Positions 51,989-60,149 of a DNA stretch of 64,000 nucleotides are shown here, piece by piece (position 1 is the first letter of the stretch; every line of letters starts with the position of its first letter). The stretch comes from Spirosoma luteum DSM 19990. GTDB taxonomy: Bacteria; Bacteroidota; Bacteroidia; Cytophagales; Spirosomataceae. The stretch lies in the NCBI RefSeq assembly GCF_000374065.1, contig NZ_KB893247.1:83998-147997 (forward strand), given 5' to 3'. Position numbers and translations under genes: made by a program. The notes under the pieces are model-generated. The model had not been told where the DNA came from. It saw only the letters and a program-made list of their open reading frames with translations, and did no database searches.

Positions 51989-53347
51989 ATGAAATTTATC
52001 CGCATTTTCCTCATAGTGCTGCTAGCACTAGTTGTCTTGATCCTGGTGTTCCTGGCGATTAGCCTGGCTCCGGTCGATGATACGCCCTACCAGGAAATGG
52101 TTTATTACCGACAAACAAAACAACGCCTGGAACAACTGCCTGCACCACTACCGGCCACGGCTCCACTGCGGGCAGGTTGGGCAAAAGCAAATATTACACC
52201 TCCCTACACCACGCCTACCGGTGGTTATGGTGCCCGCCGGGGTAAGCATTGGAACATTGTCAGCGATTCAATTTTTGCCCGGGCTATCATGCTGGATAAT
52301 GGGGGCACGAAGGTGGTAATTGTTGGGTTAGACCTGTTGATTACCCCGCCTACAGTGGTCGCATTGTTGAAAAAGCGCTTGCCGGAAGTAGGGCTTAGAT
52401 GGGAGAATATGTACATGGGAGCCATCCATTCGCATAACAGTATTGGCGGTTGGGCACCGGGACTGGTAGGCGAACTAATTGCCGGTGAATACGACGAAAA
52501 AATCGTGACCCGCATTACCGATGGTGTGCTGAATGCCATTCGGGAGGCTCAAAAAACGATGGCTCCTGTACAGATCGGTTTTGGCCAGACGGATGCAACG
52601 GATCATATCTACAATCGACTTGGGAACTCCGGCCCGACCCGCCCGCTTGACGGATTGATTCGTCTGCTCAAACTACAGAAGACTACTACGGGCGAATCGG
52701 CCCTGCTTTGTACGTTTGCTGGTCATGCCACGCTGTTCGAGGACAGTATGTGGAACTACCTCAGCCGCGATTACCCCGGTTCGCTGGTTGATCGGCTGGA
52801 AAAGAAGTCGGCAGATTTTGCGGTCTTTCTGGCGGGGGCAGTGGGCAGTACCGGACCCGAGGCAAAGGGGAATACCGATTTTGCCGAAATTCGTAACTAC
52901 GCGGGTGATCTGGCCAGCCGCATCGAGCAGATTGTACCCACCATTCAAACCCAATCCGACAGTAGTCTGGCCATTCTTACGCTGCCACTGGATCTACGCG
53001 AACCACACCCGCGCGTGATTGGAAACTGGCGGGTGAGACCCTGGTTGTTTTACAGCGTATACGGCGATTATCCATCCGATCTGAAAGCCCTGCGCGTTGG
53101 CCAGACCGTACTATTGGGCACTCCCTGCGATTTTTCGGGGGAATTTGTCGCTGATTTTACCCCATTGGCAAAGAAGAAAGCAGTGAATCTGATGATTACC
53201 AGTTTTGAAGGGGGGTACATTGGCTACATAACGCCCGACGCTTACTATAACCGCTCAACCTACGAAGTCCGCGATATGAACTGGTTCGGCCCCTACAACG
53301 GGGCTTATTTTGAGGAAATGATGATGGGGCTGCTGGAAAAAATATAG
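51989..53347 (+). CDS. Neutral/alkaline ceramidase N-terminal-domain protein
   Basis: From the ATG at 51989 it is 452 residues, with an uncleaved-looking N-terminal helix (FIRIFLIVLLALVVLILVFLAI), so it is probably membrane-anchored. The remainder matches the neutral ceramidase N-terminal domain (AGWAKANITPPYTTPTGGYG, VVIVGLDLL, MGAIHSHNSIGGWAPG, CTFAGHATLFEDS, FVSGEF-like DFSGEFVADF). Histidines in IHSH and AGH match the metal-binding pattern. The C-terminal immunoglobulin-like domain of true ceramidases is missing. It may hydrolyse ceramide or sphingolipid-like lipids, plausible since many Bacteroidota make sphingolipids or sulfonolipids. The stop codon lies inside a perfect 23-bp hairpin. 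Confidence 0.85.
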   Translation: MKFIRIFLIVLLALVVLILVFLAISLAPVDDTPYQEMVYYRQTKQRLEQLPAPLPATAPLRAGWAKANITPPYTTPTGGYGARRGKHWNIVSDSIFARAIMLDNGGTKVVIVGLDLLITPPTVVALLKKRLPEVGLRWENMYMGAIHSHNSIGGWAPGLVGELIAGEYDEKIVTRITDGVLNAIREAQKTMAPVQIGFGQTDATDHIYNRLGNSGPTRPLDGLIRLLKLQKTTTGESALLCTFAGHATLFEDSMWNYLSRDYPGSLVDRLEKKSADFAVFLAGAVGSTGPEAKGNTDFAEIRNYAGDLASRIEQIVPTIQTQSDSSLAILTLPLDLREPHPRVIGNWRVRPWLFYSVYGDYPSDLKALRVGQTVLLGTPCDFSGEFVADFTPLAKKKAVNLMITSFEGGYIGYITPDAYYNRSTYEVRDMNWFGPYNGAYFEEMMMGLLEKI

Positions 53348-53400
53348 TCGTTTCTTCTTCGGGAACTGACCGATGTAAGTTCCCGAAGAAGAAACGACTA
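53345..53400. terminator. Perfect 23-bp hairpin overlapping the ceramidase stop codon
   Basis: Arms 53345-53367 and 53378-53400 are perfect reverse complements with a 10-base loop. The TAG stop (53345-53347) is the base of the stem. There is no T run after it, so it is a hairpin rather than a classical terminator. It also ends 16 bp before the stop of the convergent ComB gene. Confidence 0.8.
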
Positions 53401-53415
53401 AGCATATACCAGGTT

Positions 53416-54126
53416 TCAGGCGTTCATTTTCACCAGCGCGTTTCCCCGAAGCACTGGAACGACATCGTAAAGATCGTGCTGGAGACAGTAGGAAATATCC
53501 TTCTGGATGCCCAGTCGCTGGAGCCTGCGGATGTGGGATGCGTTGGCCATGTAGGCCAGCAGATTACCCTTACCCTCACTGTATAACCGCCAAGCCATAA
53601 TAGCACTGTCTTCGGCCATGGCATAACTGTCTTTTAACCGTTCGACCAGCGCACCGGCAAACAGGGTATCTTCCAGATTGACACGGCCTTTCCAGCCTGC
53701 GCAAAGCACCATTACATCATACCCCTCAGTTTTGAGATAGCGTACAAGTGCCTCCAGATTCAGGAACGACCCTACCAATACTTTAACCGCCGACCGGGAG
53801 CGGGTTATCGCCAAAGTACCGTTAGTGGTGGTCATGGCCACGTTGGCCCCCCGGATGCGCTGGTCCATGTACGTGAACGGGGAATTATCCAGCTCAAATC
53901 CGTCAACCTTTTTTGCATTACGTTCAGCAGCGGCCAGATAGCCCCGTTCCTGCCACTGGTGGCATTCCTCAATGGTGGCTACCGGAATAATACTGTTCAC
54001 GCCATACGCAAAGGCCGTTACCATGCACGAAGTAGCCCGAAACACATCAGCAACCACCACAATCGTGTTTTCAATGGTGTGCAGGTGCAAGAGGTCGGGC
54101 GTTAAGCAAACGTCAATTTGTTTCAT
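53416..54126 (-). CDS. 2-phosphosulfolactate phosphatase family protein (ComB-like)
   Basis: The 236-residue protein matches the ComB family: VVVADVFRATSCMVTAFAYGV near the N-terminus, the conserved ERNAKKVDGFELDNSPFTY, GANVAMTTTNGTLAI, and LCAGWKGRVNLEDTLFAGALVERL. ComB dephosphorylates 2-phosphosulfolactate in coenzyme M biosynthesis of archaea. Bacterial members exist without coenzyme M, and their substrate is less clear; sulfonate metabolism is a fair guess in a phylum known for sulfonolipids. It is cytosolic. The gap to gcvT (78 bp) holds the repeat at 54144-54195. Confidence 0.9.
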   Translation of the reverse strand: MKQIDVCLTPDLLHLHTIENTIVVVADVFRATSCMVTAFAYGVNSIIPVATIEECHQWQERGYLAAAERNAKKVDGFELDNSPFTYMDQRIRGANVAMTTTNGTLAITRSRSAVKVLVGSFLNLEALVRYLKTEGYDVMVLCAGWKGRVNLEDTLFAGALVERLKDSYAMAEDSAIMAWRLYSEGKGNLLAYMANASHIRRLQRLGIQKDISYCLQHDLYDVVPVLRGNALVKMNA

Positions 54127-54143
54127 AGAAGGGTATCAGAACC

Positions 54144-54195
54144 GGATTTACAGGATTCTTAGTCATCTTGTAAATAATAAAAATCCTGTAAATCC
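54144..54195. repeat. Palindromic repeat of the AATCCTGTAAATCC family
   Basis: GGATTTACAGGATT (54144-54157) and AATCCTGTAAATCC (54182-54195) are perfect reverse complements with 24 bases between them. From memory, this word is a very common intergenic repeat in Bacteroidota. It lies between comB and gcvT and can fold in the gcvT transcript end. Confidence 0.7.
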
Positions 54196-54204
54196 TGGTG
54201 CTGA

Positions 54205-55296
54205 CTATTTTTTTACAAAGGGGAGTTTAACGACCTGAGCTTTGAGCAACTTGCCCCGGACGCTGACAAAAATTTCGGAGCCGAGTTTGCTGAAGGCCGT
54301 TTGTACGTAACCCAATCCAACCCCTTTGCCCAGCGTGGGCGACTGGGTGCCGGACGTTACCTCGCCAATGGGCGTGCCCTCGGCATTGGTCAATTCGTAG
54401 TGGCCACGGGGCACACCCCGGTCAATAAGTTTAAAGCCAATCAATTTACGCGGTACGCCCTGCTCTTTCTGCGCTTTCAGCACATCGGCATCGATAAACG
54501 GATGGGTAAATTTAGTCACCCATCCCAGGCCCGCTTCAATGGGTGATGTTTCGTCGGTGATGTCGTTGCCATAAAGGTTGTAACCCATTTCGAGCCGTAG
54601 CGTGTCGCGGGCACCGAGGCCGATGGGTTTGATGCCGTATGGCTCGCCCGCTTTCATAATAGCATTCCAGACGATTTCTGCCTGATGGTTGGATACGTAA
54701 ATCTCGAAGCCTCCTGCACCCGTGTACCCCGTTGCGGATACAATGACATTAGCGCAGCCGGCAAAATCGGTTTTCTCAAAGGTGTAGTACTCCATCGAAT
54801 CCAGATCGGCTTCGGTGAGTGACTGCAATGCTTTAGCGGCCAGCGGCCCCTGCACGGCAAACAGGCACATGTTGTCCGACACGTCGATCATCGTCAAGGG
54901 ATAATCCGATGCGTACTGGCTGATCCAGTTCCAGTCTTTTTCGATGTTGGATGCGTTCACCACGAGCATATACTCCAGCTCATTGATGCGGTACACCAGC
55001 AGGTCGTCCACAATACCGCCCCGGCCATTAGGCAGGTAGCTGTACTGCACTTTTCCATCGAACAGTATGCTGGCATCGTTAGCCGAAACGCGCTGAATCA
55101 GGTCCAGTGCTCCTTCGCCTTTGAGGATAAACTCACCCATGTGTGAGACATCGAAAATGCCGACGCTGTTCCGGACGGTATTGTGTTCGTCGAGGTCGGA
55201 CGAGTAGCGAACGGGCATCTCAAAACCCGCGAACGGTACAATTTTAGCACCCAACTGCTGATGAATGTGATGAAGGGGAACCTGCTTTAGCGACAT
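54205..55296 (-). CDS. gcvT: Aminomethyltransferase, glycine cleavage system T protein
   Basis: From the ATG at 55296 the enzyme is 363 residues. It transfers the methylene group from the aminomethyl arm of the H protein to tetrahydrofolate, releasing ammonia, as part of glycine breakdown. Motifs: FAGFEMPVRYSS, VGIFDVSHMGEF (catalytic Asp region), LGLGARDTLRLEMGYNLYGND and HPFIDADVL. The C-terminal beta-barrel ends with VRGKLLKAQVVKLPF. Length is typical (about 360). The other gcv genes are not adjacent. Confidence 0.97.
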   Translation of the reverse strand: MSLKQVPLHHIHQQLGAKIVPFAGFEMPVRYSSDLDEHNTVRNSVGIFDVSHMGEFILKGEGALDLIQRVSANDASILFDGKVQYSYLPNGRGGIVDDLLVYRINELEYMLVVNASNIEKDWNWISQYASDYPLTMIDVSDNMCLFAVQGPLAAKALQSLTEADLDSMEYYTFEKTDFAGCANVIVSATGYTGAGGFEIYVSNHQAEIVWNAIMKAGEPYGIKPIGLGARDTLRLEMGYNLYGNDITDETSPIEAGLGWVTKFTHPFIDADVLKAQKEQGVPRKLIGFKLIDRGVPRGHYELTNAEGTPIGEVTSGTQSPTLGKGVGLGYVQTAFSKLGSEIFVSVRGKLLKAQVVKLPFVKK

Positions 55297-55366
55297 GTAT
55301 ACGGGGTTATCGGGCAAATTTACAAAACAGATTACGGGATTCCAGCCTAGTGCCCGACGAATTAGC

Positions 55367-56824
55367 TCAGTACAGGCTGAAGTTAATGGGCAGGTTATAT
55401 TTTACCCGCACTTTTTTCCCTCGCTGAACCCCGGGCTTCCATCGGCCACTCATTTTTCTTACGACCCGAAGGGCTTCCTTATCAACATCGGGATGAACCC
55501 CTTTCATCACTTCGTAATCGCACAGCGAACCGTCGGTACACACCACAAAACTGACAAATACCTTACCTTGTATACCCTCTTTTTGAGCACTGACAGGGTA
55601 GCTAAGGTTTTCACTCAGAAAATTTCCGAGTCCAGCCATGCCTCCCGGAAATTCCGGCTGCTGTTCAAGAACCGTGTAACGAACAACGTCAGCCTGTCCC
55701 GTCCTGGTCTGCCCTTCTTTTAGTACACCATCGACATATTTCTCCTCATAAGAGTAGGAGTTATCGGCGTACCGACCTATCCAGTCGCCGTGTTTGAGCC
55801 CGTCTTTATAGCTTCCCTCTTCGGTGAAGGTGGTGTAAACACTGGTATCGGCGTACGATTCCCGACGTTCTACCAGAATGGCCCGGCCGTTGCCTTTATC
55901 GACCAACTGCCGCCCGGTACTGTCCCAGAAGGCGATGACCTGCTCCGGAATATCGGTTCCAATTTTCCGTTCGCTCACCCCCGTGCTGATCTTTCTGATT
56001 TGACCATTGGGATACCACGACGTTACGGCTTCCTTCGTGTCGAATGTCTCTGCTTTTCGGGACACCACTCCATTGGGGTGATAGTATAGTTCTTCGCCCA
56101 CTCGTTTTCCATTCTGGTAATAAGCCTGACGAACACGGTTGCCATCTTCGTCAGTGGCTACCAGTATACTTTCCCACTGTACATTAGCGTTTTGGTGTCC
56201 CGTCAAATGGACCCATTTTCCAGTGGCTGTTTTATATGATTTTAGCTTACGGGTTATGGGGAACCGATTTATTAGCTTCCAGGATTTATCTTTCCGCTCG
56301 TATAATACGATGTCGCCCGTCGGTAATCTTGTCACATTTATTGGCGTGATCTGCTTGTATTGGGCTCTAGCACTGTCTGCCAGTGGTTCAAGTTTAGCAT
56401 CGAAATACAGAATTTTCGACTCATTCTGATACACAAACGGCTCATTTTTAGCAAATGTGATGGGGATGTTCATTTGCTGACGCACGGCTTTACCACCTTT
56501 CAGGGCGGGCTTCCAGGCCCGAAAAAGCGAGAACACCCGTATGGCTTCCTGATCCATATCGGGACGCAGACTCTTTAGTACGCTGACGTCCGACACACTG
56601 CCGTCCGGCTCAATAACACTGCTTATAATAACGCGCCCACCCAGCCCCTCGGCTTCGGCGGCTATTGGTTTGCGCAGGTTGGTCTGAAGATACGTATTGA
56701 GAAAGGCTATACCTCCGTGTGGTACGGCCACACTATCTACGTCGAAATCTTTATAAGCGGGTTGCTGGGCCAGTGCTGGCGGGCATACTAATAGAAGAAG
56801 GAGGCAAAGAAGGCGTATGAACAT
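55367..56824 (-). CDS. Periplasmic protein with two TonB_C domains flanking MORN-like repeats
   Basis: The 485-residue protein has a cleavable signal (MFIRLLCLLLLLVCPPALAQ). One TonB C-terminal domain lies at about 35-125 (GGRVIISSVIEPDGSVSDVSVLKSLRPDMDQEAIRVF) and a second at the end (about 395-485; IQGKVFVSFVVCTDGSLCDYEVMKGVHPDVDKEALRV). Between them are MORN-type repeats (YYHPNGVVSRKAETFD, WYPNGQIRK, DGLKHGDWIGRY). True TonB has an N-terminal membrane anchor and proline linker; neither is seen, so it cannot be powered by ExbB/ExbD in the usual way. It probably contacts outer-membrane receptors or peptidoglycan. The function is inferred from domains only. Confidence 0.88.
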   Translation of the reverse strand: MFIRLLCLLLLLVCPPALAQQPAYKDFDVDSVAVPHGGIAFLNTYLQTNLRKPIAAEAEGLGGRVIISSVIEPDGSVSDVSVLKSLRPDMDQEAIRVFSLFRAWKPALKGGKAVRQQMNIPITFAKNEPFVYQNESKILYFDAKLEPLADSARAQYKQITPINVTRLPTGDIVLYERKDKSWKLINRFPITRKLKSYKTATGKWVHLTGHQNANVQWESILVATDEDGNRVRQAYYQNGKRVGEELYYHPNGVVSRKAETFDTKEAVTSWYPNGQIRKISTGVSERKIGTDIPEQVIAFWDSTGRQLVDKGNGRAILVERRESYADTSVYTTFTEEGSYKDGLKHGDWIGRYADNSYSYEEKYVDGVLKEGQTRTGQADVVRYTVLEQQPEFPGGMAGLGNFLSENLSYPVSAQKEGIQGKVFVSFVVCTDGSLCDYEVMKGVHPDVDKEALRVVRKMSGRWKPGVQRGKKVRVKYNLPINFSLY

Positions 56825-56887
56825 GGCTGAGAGGTGTTTTAAGGACGTCCCAAAATTACGTATTCATCCGTAAAAATTAGTTTGTTT

Positions 56888-57529
56888 TCAGGGAGCTGTT
56901 GCCCGTATGGAGAGTCGTTCGACACCAGCAGCAACGAGCGCTTCCAGTTGAGATTCGGAAGCCCCGTCGGCAACGATCTTGACCCCTACCGAACGGGGAA
57001 CGAGGGTGCGAAATTGAACTGCCTGATCGAGCAAAAAGGGGAGTGGCAAAGCCCCCGTCGCATTCTTTACGAAATCGACCCCGGCATCGGTAGCCTGTTT
57101 GATAACCAACTGGGTTTGTGCTGCATCCAGCAGCGACGATTCCAGAATGACCGTAGCGAATTTCTCGGACCGATGAACCAGCGAAACCAGTTTAGCCAGT
57201 TCGATCTTTATCCAGCCCGATGAGGACGAAAAAAGGGCCGAAGTATTCAGGACTACTTCGATCTCACTGGCACCATCAGCCAGTGCCAGTTCTATTTCGG
57301 ATTGCTTGGCTTCAGTACGCTGATAGCCAAAGGGAAAACCGACTACCGTAGCCAGCATGGCCGGGTGGGTCTCGCCCAGTTCGCGCCGAAATTTCTTCAC
57401 CCAGAAGGGAGCCACCGTCATACCGGCCAGCCCCAGTTGCGTCACCTCATCGAGCGCGTCGTACTGCTCGCTTATGGTAACGTCGGGATGGATTAACGTC
57501 CGTTCGATGTAGGGGAAGAGGTGATTCAC
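56888..57529 (-). CDS. DeoC-family deoxyribose-phosphate aldolase, divergent
   Basis: The 213-residue TIM barrel matches DeoC: PAMLATVVGFPFGYQRTEAKQSEIELALADGASEIEVVLN, the Schiff-base lysine in FVKNATG (Lys155) and the second lysine in VGVKIVADG (Lys184). DeoC splits 2-deoxyribose 5-phosphate to glyceraldehyde 3-phosphate and acetaldehyde. Several conserved positions are changed: the Asp of EIDxV is Glu91, the N-terminal I-D-H-T-L-L-K-P is I-E-R-T-L-I-H-P, and VKTSTG is VKNATG. It may have altered activity or substrate. It lies between two palindromic or terminator-like regions. Confidence 0.88.
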   Translation of the reverse strand: MNHLFPYIERTLIHPDVTISEQYDALDEVTQLGLAGMTVAPFWVKKFRRELGETHPAMLATVVGFPFGYQRTEAKQSEIELALADGASEIEVVLNTSALFSSSSGWIKIELAKLVSLVHRSEKFATVILESSLLDAAQTQLVIKQATDAGVDFVKNATGALPLPFLLDQAVQFRTLVPRSVGVKIVADGASESQLEALVAAGVERLSIRATAP

Positions 57530-57539
57530 GTTTTAATGA

Positions 57540-57607
57540 GTGGAAGAGCGAAAGAATGAAAAAGTGATTTTTCAGAACCTACTTTCGCTTTTCTTTCGCT
57601 CTTTCAC
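57540..57607. repeat. Inverted repeat of the GAAAGAGCGAAAGA family
   Basis: GTGGAAGAGCGAAAGAA (57540-57556) pairs with TTCTTTCGCTCTTTCAC (57591-57607) with one mismatch; inner parts of the loop repeat the CGAAAG words. It lies between deoC and the pseudouridine synthase gene. From memory, similar sequences recur in Bacteroidota intergenic regions. Confidence 0.7.
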
Positions 57608-57610
57608 CCT

Positions 57611-59461
57611 TTATGAATTCAGATACTTTAGTTTTATCACCTCTTTGGGGTCGAGGAAGCGCCATTTACCACGGGGCAATTCTTTTTTGGTCAGGCCCGC
57701 GTAGGTGGTCCGGTCAAGCTTGCTGACTTCATAACCGAAATGCTCAAACATCCGGCGTACAATCCGATTGCGGCCGGAGTGAATTTCGATACCCACTACG
57801 TAGGCGTCGGGCGTTACAATGCTGAGGGCATCAGGTTTGATGGGGCCATCTTCCAGTTCGATTCCTTTTTTGAGGGCTTCAAAATGCTCGTCGGTGATGG
57901 GCTTATCCAACTCGACCTGGTATATTTTACGGACGTTGTTGGATGGGTGCGTGAGTTTATCGGCCAGTTCCCCATCGTTCGTAAAGAGCAGTAATCCCGT
58001 GGTGTTGCGGTCCAGCCGGCCAACCGGATACATCCGAAAATTGCCCGCATCGGCTACCAGCTCCATAACGGTTTTGCGTTCTTCGGGATCTTCGGTGGTG
58101 GTGATGTAATCTTTTGGTTTGTTTAGCAGTACGTAGACAAAACGCTCCGGATTTAGAGTTTTGGTGCCGTATTTGACGGTATCACCTTCTTTTACCTGGA
58201 AACCCATCTCGGTTACGACTTTACCATTTACCGAGATATCGCCCCGCGTAATCAGTTCGTCGGCTTCCCGGCGCGAGCAAACGCCCGAATTGGCAATGTA
58301 CCGGTTCAACCGGGTGGTAGTCGACCCATCGGTACGATCCCGAACGCTTACGCGTTTTGGCTTCTCGTCGTCCTGCTTACGCTCCCCCCGTGGACCATCA
58401 GTGCGGGCCCGTCCGGCAAACCGATTACGCGACTCCTCCAGATTATAGTTGGGTGCTTTGGTGTACATACCCGTACGGCGGTCACCCGACTCTTTCCGTT
58501 GCTGCCCGGTAAAACGAGAATCCTCGTCCCGGCTGTTATCGTTGTTGAAACGTTCGCGGTTGCGCTCGTCTGCTTCCGGACTAAACCCGCCTACTCGCTT
58601 GAATGCCGGTTTGTCGGGTCGGTTACCCCGGCTCTGACCACGGGAAAGGCGGGATGCGCCATCCTTATTTGCGTCACTGGACCAGTTGTTGTCGCGGGAG
58701 CCCTCGTTCCGACCAAAACGGGGAGGACCGGCGGGTTTACCATCACGGGGGCGCTCATCACGACCGGGCCGATCACGGCTGGAGTCGTTCCGGTCCGTTG
58801 AAAAACGAGGCCGCTCATCCCGGTTAAAACGGGGAGGGCCGGAGGGCCGAAAACCATTTCCGGAAGGTCTGCCGCTACCTTCTTCCCGGCCACGTCGGCT
58901 ATCGCCCTCGCGGCTGTCACGCCGGTCGCTGTCAAAATGGGGCTTGTCTGACGGGAATCGACTGGTACGGTTGAAATCCGGGCGATCGCCAGAACCACGT
59001 TCGGAACGCGGAGAACGGGAATCTCTGTCGTCGCGCCCTGAGCGACGATCATCGGACCGCTGGTTGCTGTCACGGCCAAACCGGGGGCTGTCCTGCCGGG
59101 GGCCATCCTTTCGGGGACGATCTGAACTCGACCGATTATCAGTATCTCTGGGAAAGCGCGCTGGCTTATCGGACCGGCCTCCCGAATTGCCTGAATCCCG
59201 GCTAAAACGGGGGCTCGATGACCCCGGACCATATGACCGGGACCCTCCAGTCCCAGACCGATCGTTGTCGGTAGGGCGGCTGAATTTAGGCCGGTCGTTG
59301 TCCCGGCTAAACCGAGGACCGTCTGGTCGGGGGCGATCATCCCCCGGTTTGCGAACGTCATCCCGACGATCGGTAGAACGTCCCGCCCGCCGTTGCGGGT
59401 CACCATCGCGGCTTGATCCGGTACTCCGGTCGCGGTCGTTCTTCTCTGAATCCTGACTCAT
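57611..59461 (-). CDS. Pseudouridine synthase (RsuA/RluB family) with a long disordered N-terminal extension
   Basis: The 616-residue protein has two parts. Residues 1-380 are low-complexity, rich in Arg, Asp, Ser, Gly and Pro (repeats like RPRFSRDNDRP, RSDDRRSGRDDRDS), predicted disordered and RNA-binding. Residues 381-430 form an S4 RNA-binding domain (TTRLNRYIANSGVCSRREADELITRGDISVNGK). The rest is the catalytic domain of RsuA/RluB/E/F type, with the catalytic Asp484 in VGRLDRNTTGLLL. It isomerises uridine to pseudouridine in rRNA; the C-terminal GRNRIVRRMFEHFGY motif favours RluB-like. The extension is common in Bacteroidota homologues but unusually long here. A -7 motif lies at 59543-59550 (minus). 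Confidence 0.93.
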   Translation of the reverse strand: MSQDSEKNDRDRSTGSSRDGDPQRRAGRSTDRRDDVRKPGDDRPRPDGPRFSRDNDRPKFSRPTDNDRSGTGGSRSYGPGSSSPRFSRDSGNSGGRSDKPARFPRDTDNRSSSDRPRKDGPRQDSPRFGRDSNQRSDDRRSGRDDRDSRSPRSERGSGDRPDFNRTSRFPSDKPHFDSDRRDSREGDSRRGREEGSGRPSGNGFRPSGPPRFNRDERPRFSTDRNDSSRDRPGRDERPRDGKPAGPPRFGRNEGSRDNNWSSDANKDGASRLSRGQSRGNRPDKPAFKRVGGFSPEADERNRERFNNDNSRDEDSRFTGQQRKESGDRRTGMYTKAPNYNLEESRNRFAGRARTDGPRGERKQDDEKPKRVSVRDRTDGSTTTRLNRYIANSGVCSRREADELITRGDISVNGKVVTEMGFQVKEGDTVKYGTKTLNPERFVYVLLNKPKDYITTTEDPEERKTVMELVADAGNFRMYPVGRLDRNTTGLLLFTNDGELADKLTHPSNNVRKIYQVELDKPITDEHFEALKKGIELEDGPIKPDALSIVTPDAYVVGIEIHSGRNRIVRRMFEHFGYEVSKLDRTTYAGLTKKELPRGKWRFLDPKEVIKLKYLNS

Positions 59462-59542
59462 GGAAAATAATGTAAATCAAAAATTATTGTATAGTAATCT
59501 GGCTGATTATCAGCGCTTAGTCTTCATAAGGTAAGTGGGCCA

Positions 59543-59550
59543 CAAAGGTA
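59543..59550 (-). promoter_or_regulatory. -7 promoter motif of the pseudouridine synthase gene
   Basis: The minus strand reads TACCTTTG, a full TAnnTTTG match, 81 bp upstream of the ATG at 59461, giving a leader of about 75 nt. Confidence 0.45.
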
Positions 59551-60114
59551 GTACTAAATTCAGAATGGTGTATTTTATAATGAGCCTTACTATAGGCAAG
59601 TCGACTCGTTGATGCTTCGGCTGTTTTCCTGGTGCCCGGATTTTCTTCAGGAGCTATCAGAATCAGCATTACCTTATTTTATCTTTATTTTAGAAAGATT
59701 TACAACGTACCCAGGGGGTTTCTCTAATAAGCTGTCCCATCTAGTAGACGGCTAATGTTAACAGTAGTTGATTGGTTTAAATTCAGACTCTTCCGGTTCG
59801 GCAATTGATTATTCTGCCACTCATTCTTTCCCGGCCAGTACCGAAGCTCCTTTTATAGCGGAATGGCTGTTGAATCAACGGGCGTATCCGTCGCTGATAA
59901 TAGTACCGATTTATGTACGGGATTACCTGCAAAGCAGCCAGCGAAGCGTTAATGCCTGTTCGGGCGGTTATGGCAATCAGGGTTCTGACAAATCATGGCA
60001 CTACCTGTGTCCTGGTTTGCAAAAGACCAGAATTTAACGCCTGCACCTACACAAAAGCCGAGCTGGTATCGGGTAGAGCATTTAGGTAAGCCCGACAATA
60101 AGCCTATTTTTGCC
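59551..60114. other. Intergenic stretch with no supported gene
   Basis: About 560 bases between the divergent pseudouridine synthase and sulfatase promoters. Short open frames exist on both strands (59768-60037 plus, 59949-60170 minus), but none shows a recognisable domain or start context. A decayed gene is possible but not supported. Confidence 0.4.
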
Positions 60115-60122
60115 TGGACTAT
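60115..60122 (+). promoter_or_regulatory. -7 promoter motif (TATTTTTG) of the sulfatase gene
   Basis: A full TAnnTTTG match, 27 bp before the ATG at 60150. A TTTA at 60091-60094, 20 bp upstream, is a weak -33 candidate. Confidence 0.45.
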
Positions 60123-60149
60123 TTTCTGCAAAACTGACTCAATCCTTCT

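Noticed and set aside
58686..59456. 256-residue Arg/Ser-rich open frame on the plus strand
   Set aside because: It is antisense to the low-complexity extension of the pseudouridine synthase; the repetitive codons keep all frames open. No start context or domain.
57814..59461. Repeated Arg/Asp codons resembling a repeat array
   Set aside because: Units are irregular and coding; there are no regular spacers, so not a CRISPR array or a true tandem repeat.
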